DNA of 64,000 nucleotides. Source: Sacculina carcini. Its lineage: Eukaryota; Arthropoda; Thecostraca; Sacculinidae. Below the pieces are notes generated by a model. It worked only from the letters and a program-made list of their open reading frames with translations. It was not told the origin of the DNA and ran no database searches. A program made the position numbers and the translations under genes. The stretch spans positions 111,001-175,000 of the forward strand of contig OU696576.1 of NCBI GenBank assembly GCA_916048095.2, given 5' to 3'. Shown one piece after another: positions 63,795-64,000 of this stretch; position 1 is the stretch's first letter; the number at the start of each line of letters is the position of its first letter.

Positions 63795-64000
63795 TAGATG
63801 CTACTATGTGCGTGTTCAGTCTGTGAATGTATCTGCAGTTGCAAATAAGCATAATGCAGCTGTAGTGCGTGTAATGACGGCTGCGTGTTTCTCCGTATGA
63901 CCACATGAATACTGGCATATTGATAACAGCGCACAATAGACAACACTGGGGCAATCACAGCGAGACTTAGCAAGTGAGCCGAAAATGGAAACACTCACAT
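63795..64000. other. No gene seen
   Basis: Short unique-looking sequence to the window end, with no supported frame. Confidence 0.4.

Overview
This is a gene-poor, AT-rich, transposon-packed stretch of an animal genome. Long CA/GT and TA runs, spliced host exons, non-LTR retrotransposons with poly-TAA tails, piggyBac, mariner, hAT, Penelope-like and Ty3/Gypsy elements all point to an invertebrate. The LINE at 30.1-31.7 kb carries the motifs RGHGKKLK and RDVKKYSFP and ends beside a GT run followed by 'tactcacctatttgt'. I associate this combination with malacostracan crustaceans, so a crustacean is the best guess. That placement is an inference from memory, not a search.

The one clear host gene is a forkhead transcription factor on the + strand, scattered over about 31 kb. 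A 254-codon N-terminal exon (26076-26838) ends at a strong GTAAGT donor. An internal exon (43075-43276) holds the recognition-helix half of the forkhead domain (WKNSVRHNLSMN). Two further exons with compatible phase (56260-56538 and 57019-57231, the latter with the stop) probably encode the C-terminus. The first half of the forkhead domain must lie on another exon that I could not find. The introns are filled with mobile elements, and a Ty3/Gypsy element starts about 50 bp after the forkhead exon.

Layout. 1-2.6 kb: satellite-like complex repeats and a TA microsatellite. 2.7-9.3 kb: a LINE broken by a 0.5-kb tandem-repeat insertion and by a 3.5-kb piggyBac element with an intact 600-residue transposase; the piggyBac itself carries a 182-bp hAT-type MITE. 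10.4-14.6 kb: a broken Ty3/Gypsy element with both LTRs. 14.9-15.6 kb: a decayed fold-back element. 15.9-19.5 kb: a THAP-like scrap, a decayed gene of an unnamed repetitive family and a Gypsy fragment, the last two on the - strand. 20.9-24.7 kb: a - strand LINE split by a 1.48-kb fold-back element with 21-bp repeats. 25.8-26.8 kb: start of the forkhead gene. 27-42 kb: intron with a palindromic mariner derivative (27.2 kb), a - strand LINE, a Penelope-like remnant with a hammerhead-like tail, pogo-like terminal repeats, a MITE inside a TA microsatellite, a CpG-rich block and a second palindromic mariner derivative. 43.3-48.05 kb: a second Ty3/Gypsy element. 48.3-51.4 kb: two LINEs meeting tail to tail. 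51.4-52.9 and 59.8-62.1 kb: two related, internally deleted piggyBac copies. 53.4-55.0 and 58.0-59.1 kb: two non-autonomous hAT elements with 8-bp target duplications. 61.1-61.9 kb: two small hAT-type MITEs. 63.2-63.8 kb: another 21-bp-repeat fold-back element.

The most unusual content is a set of fold-back elements with TACC ends, exact 21-bp units in long inverted arms and a probable TA target duplication. No tRNA, rRNA or CRISPR array was seen.
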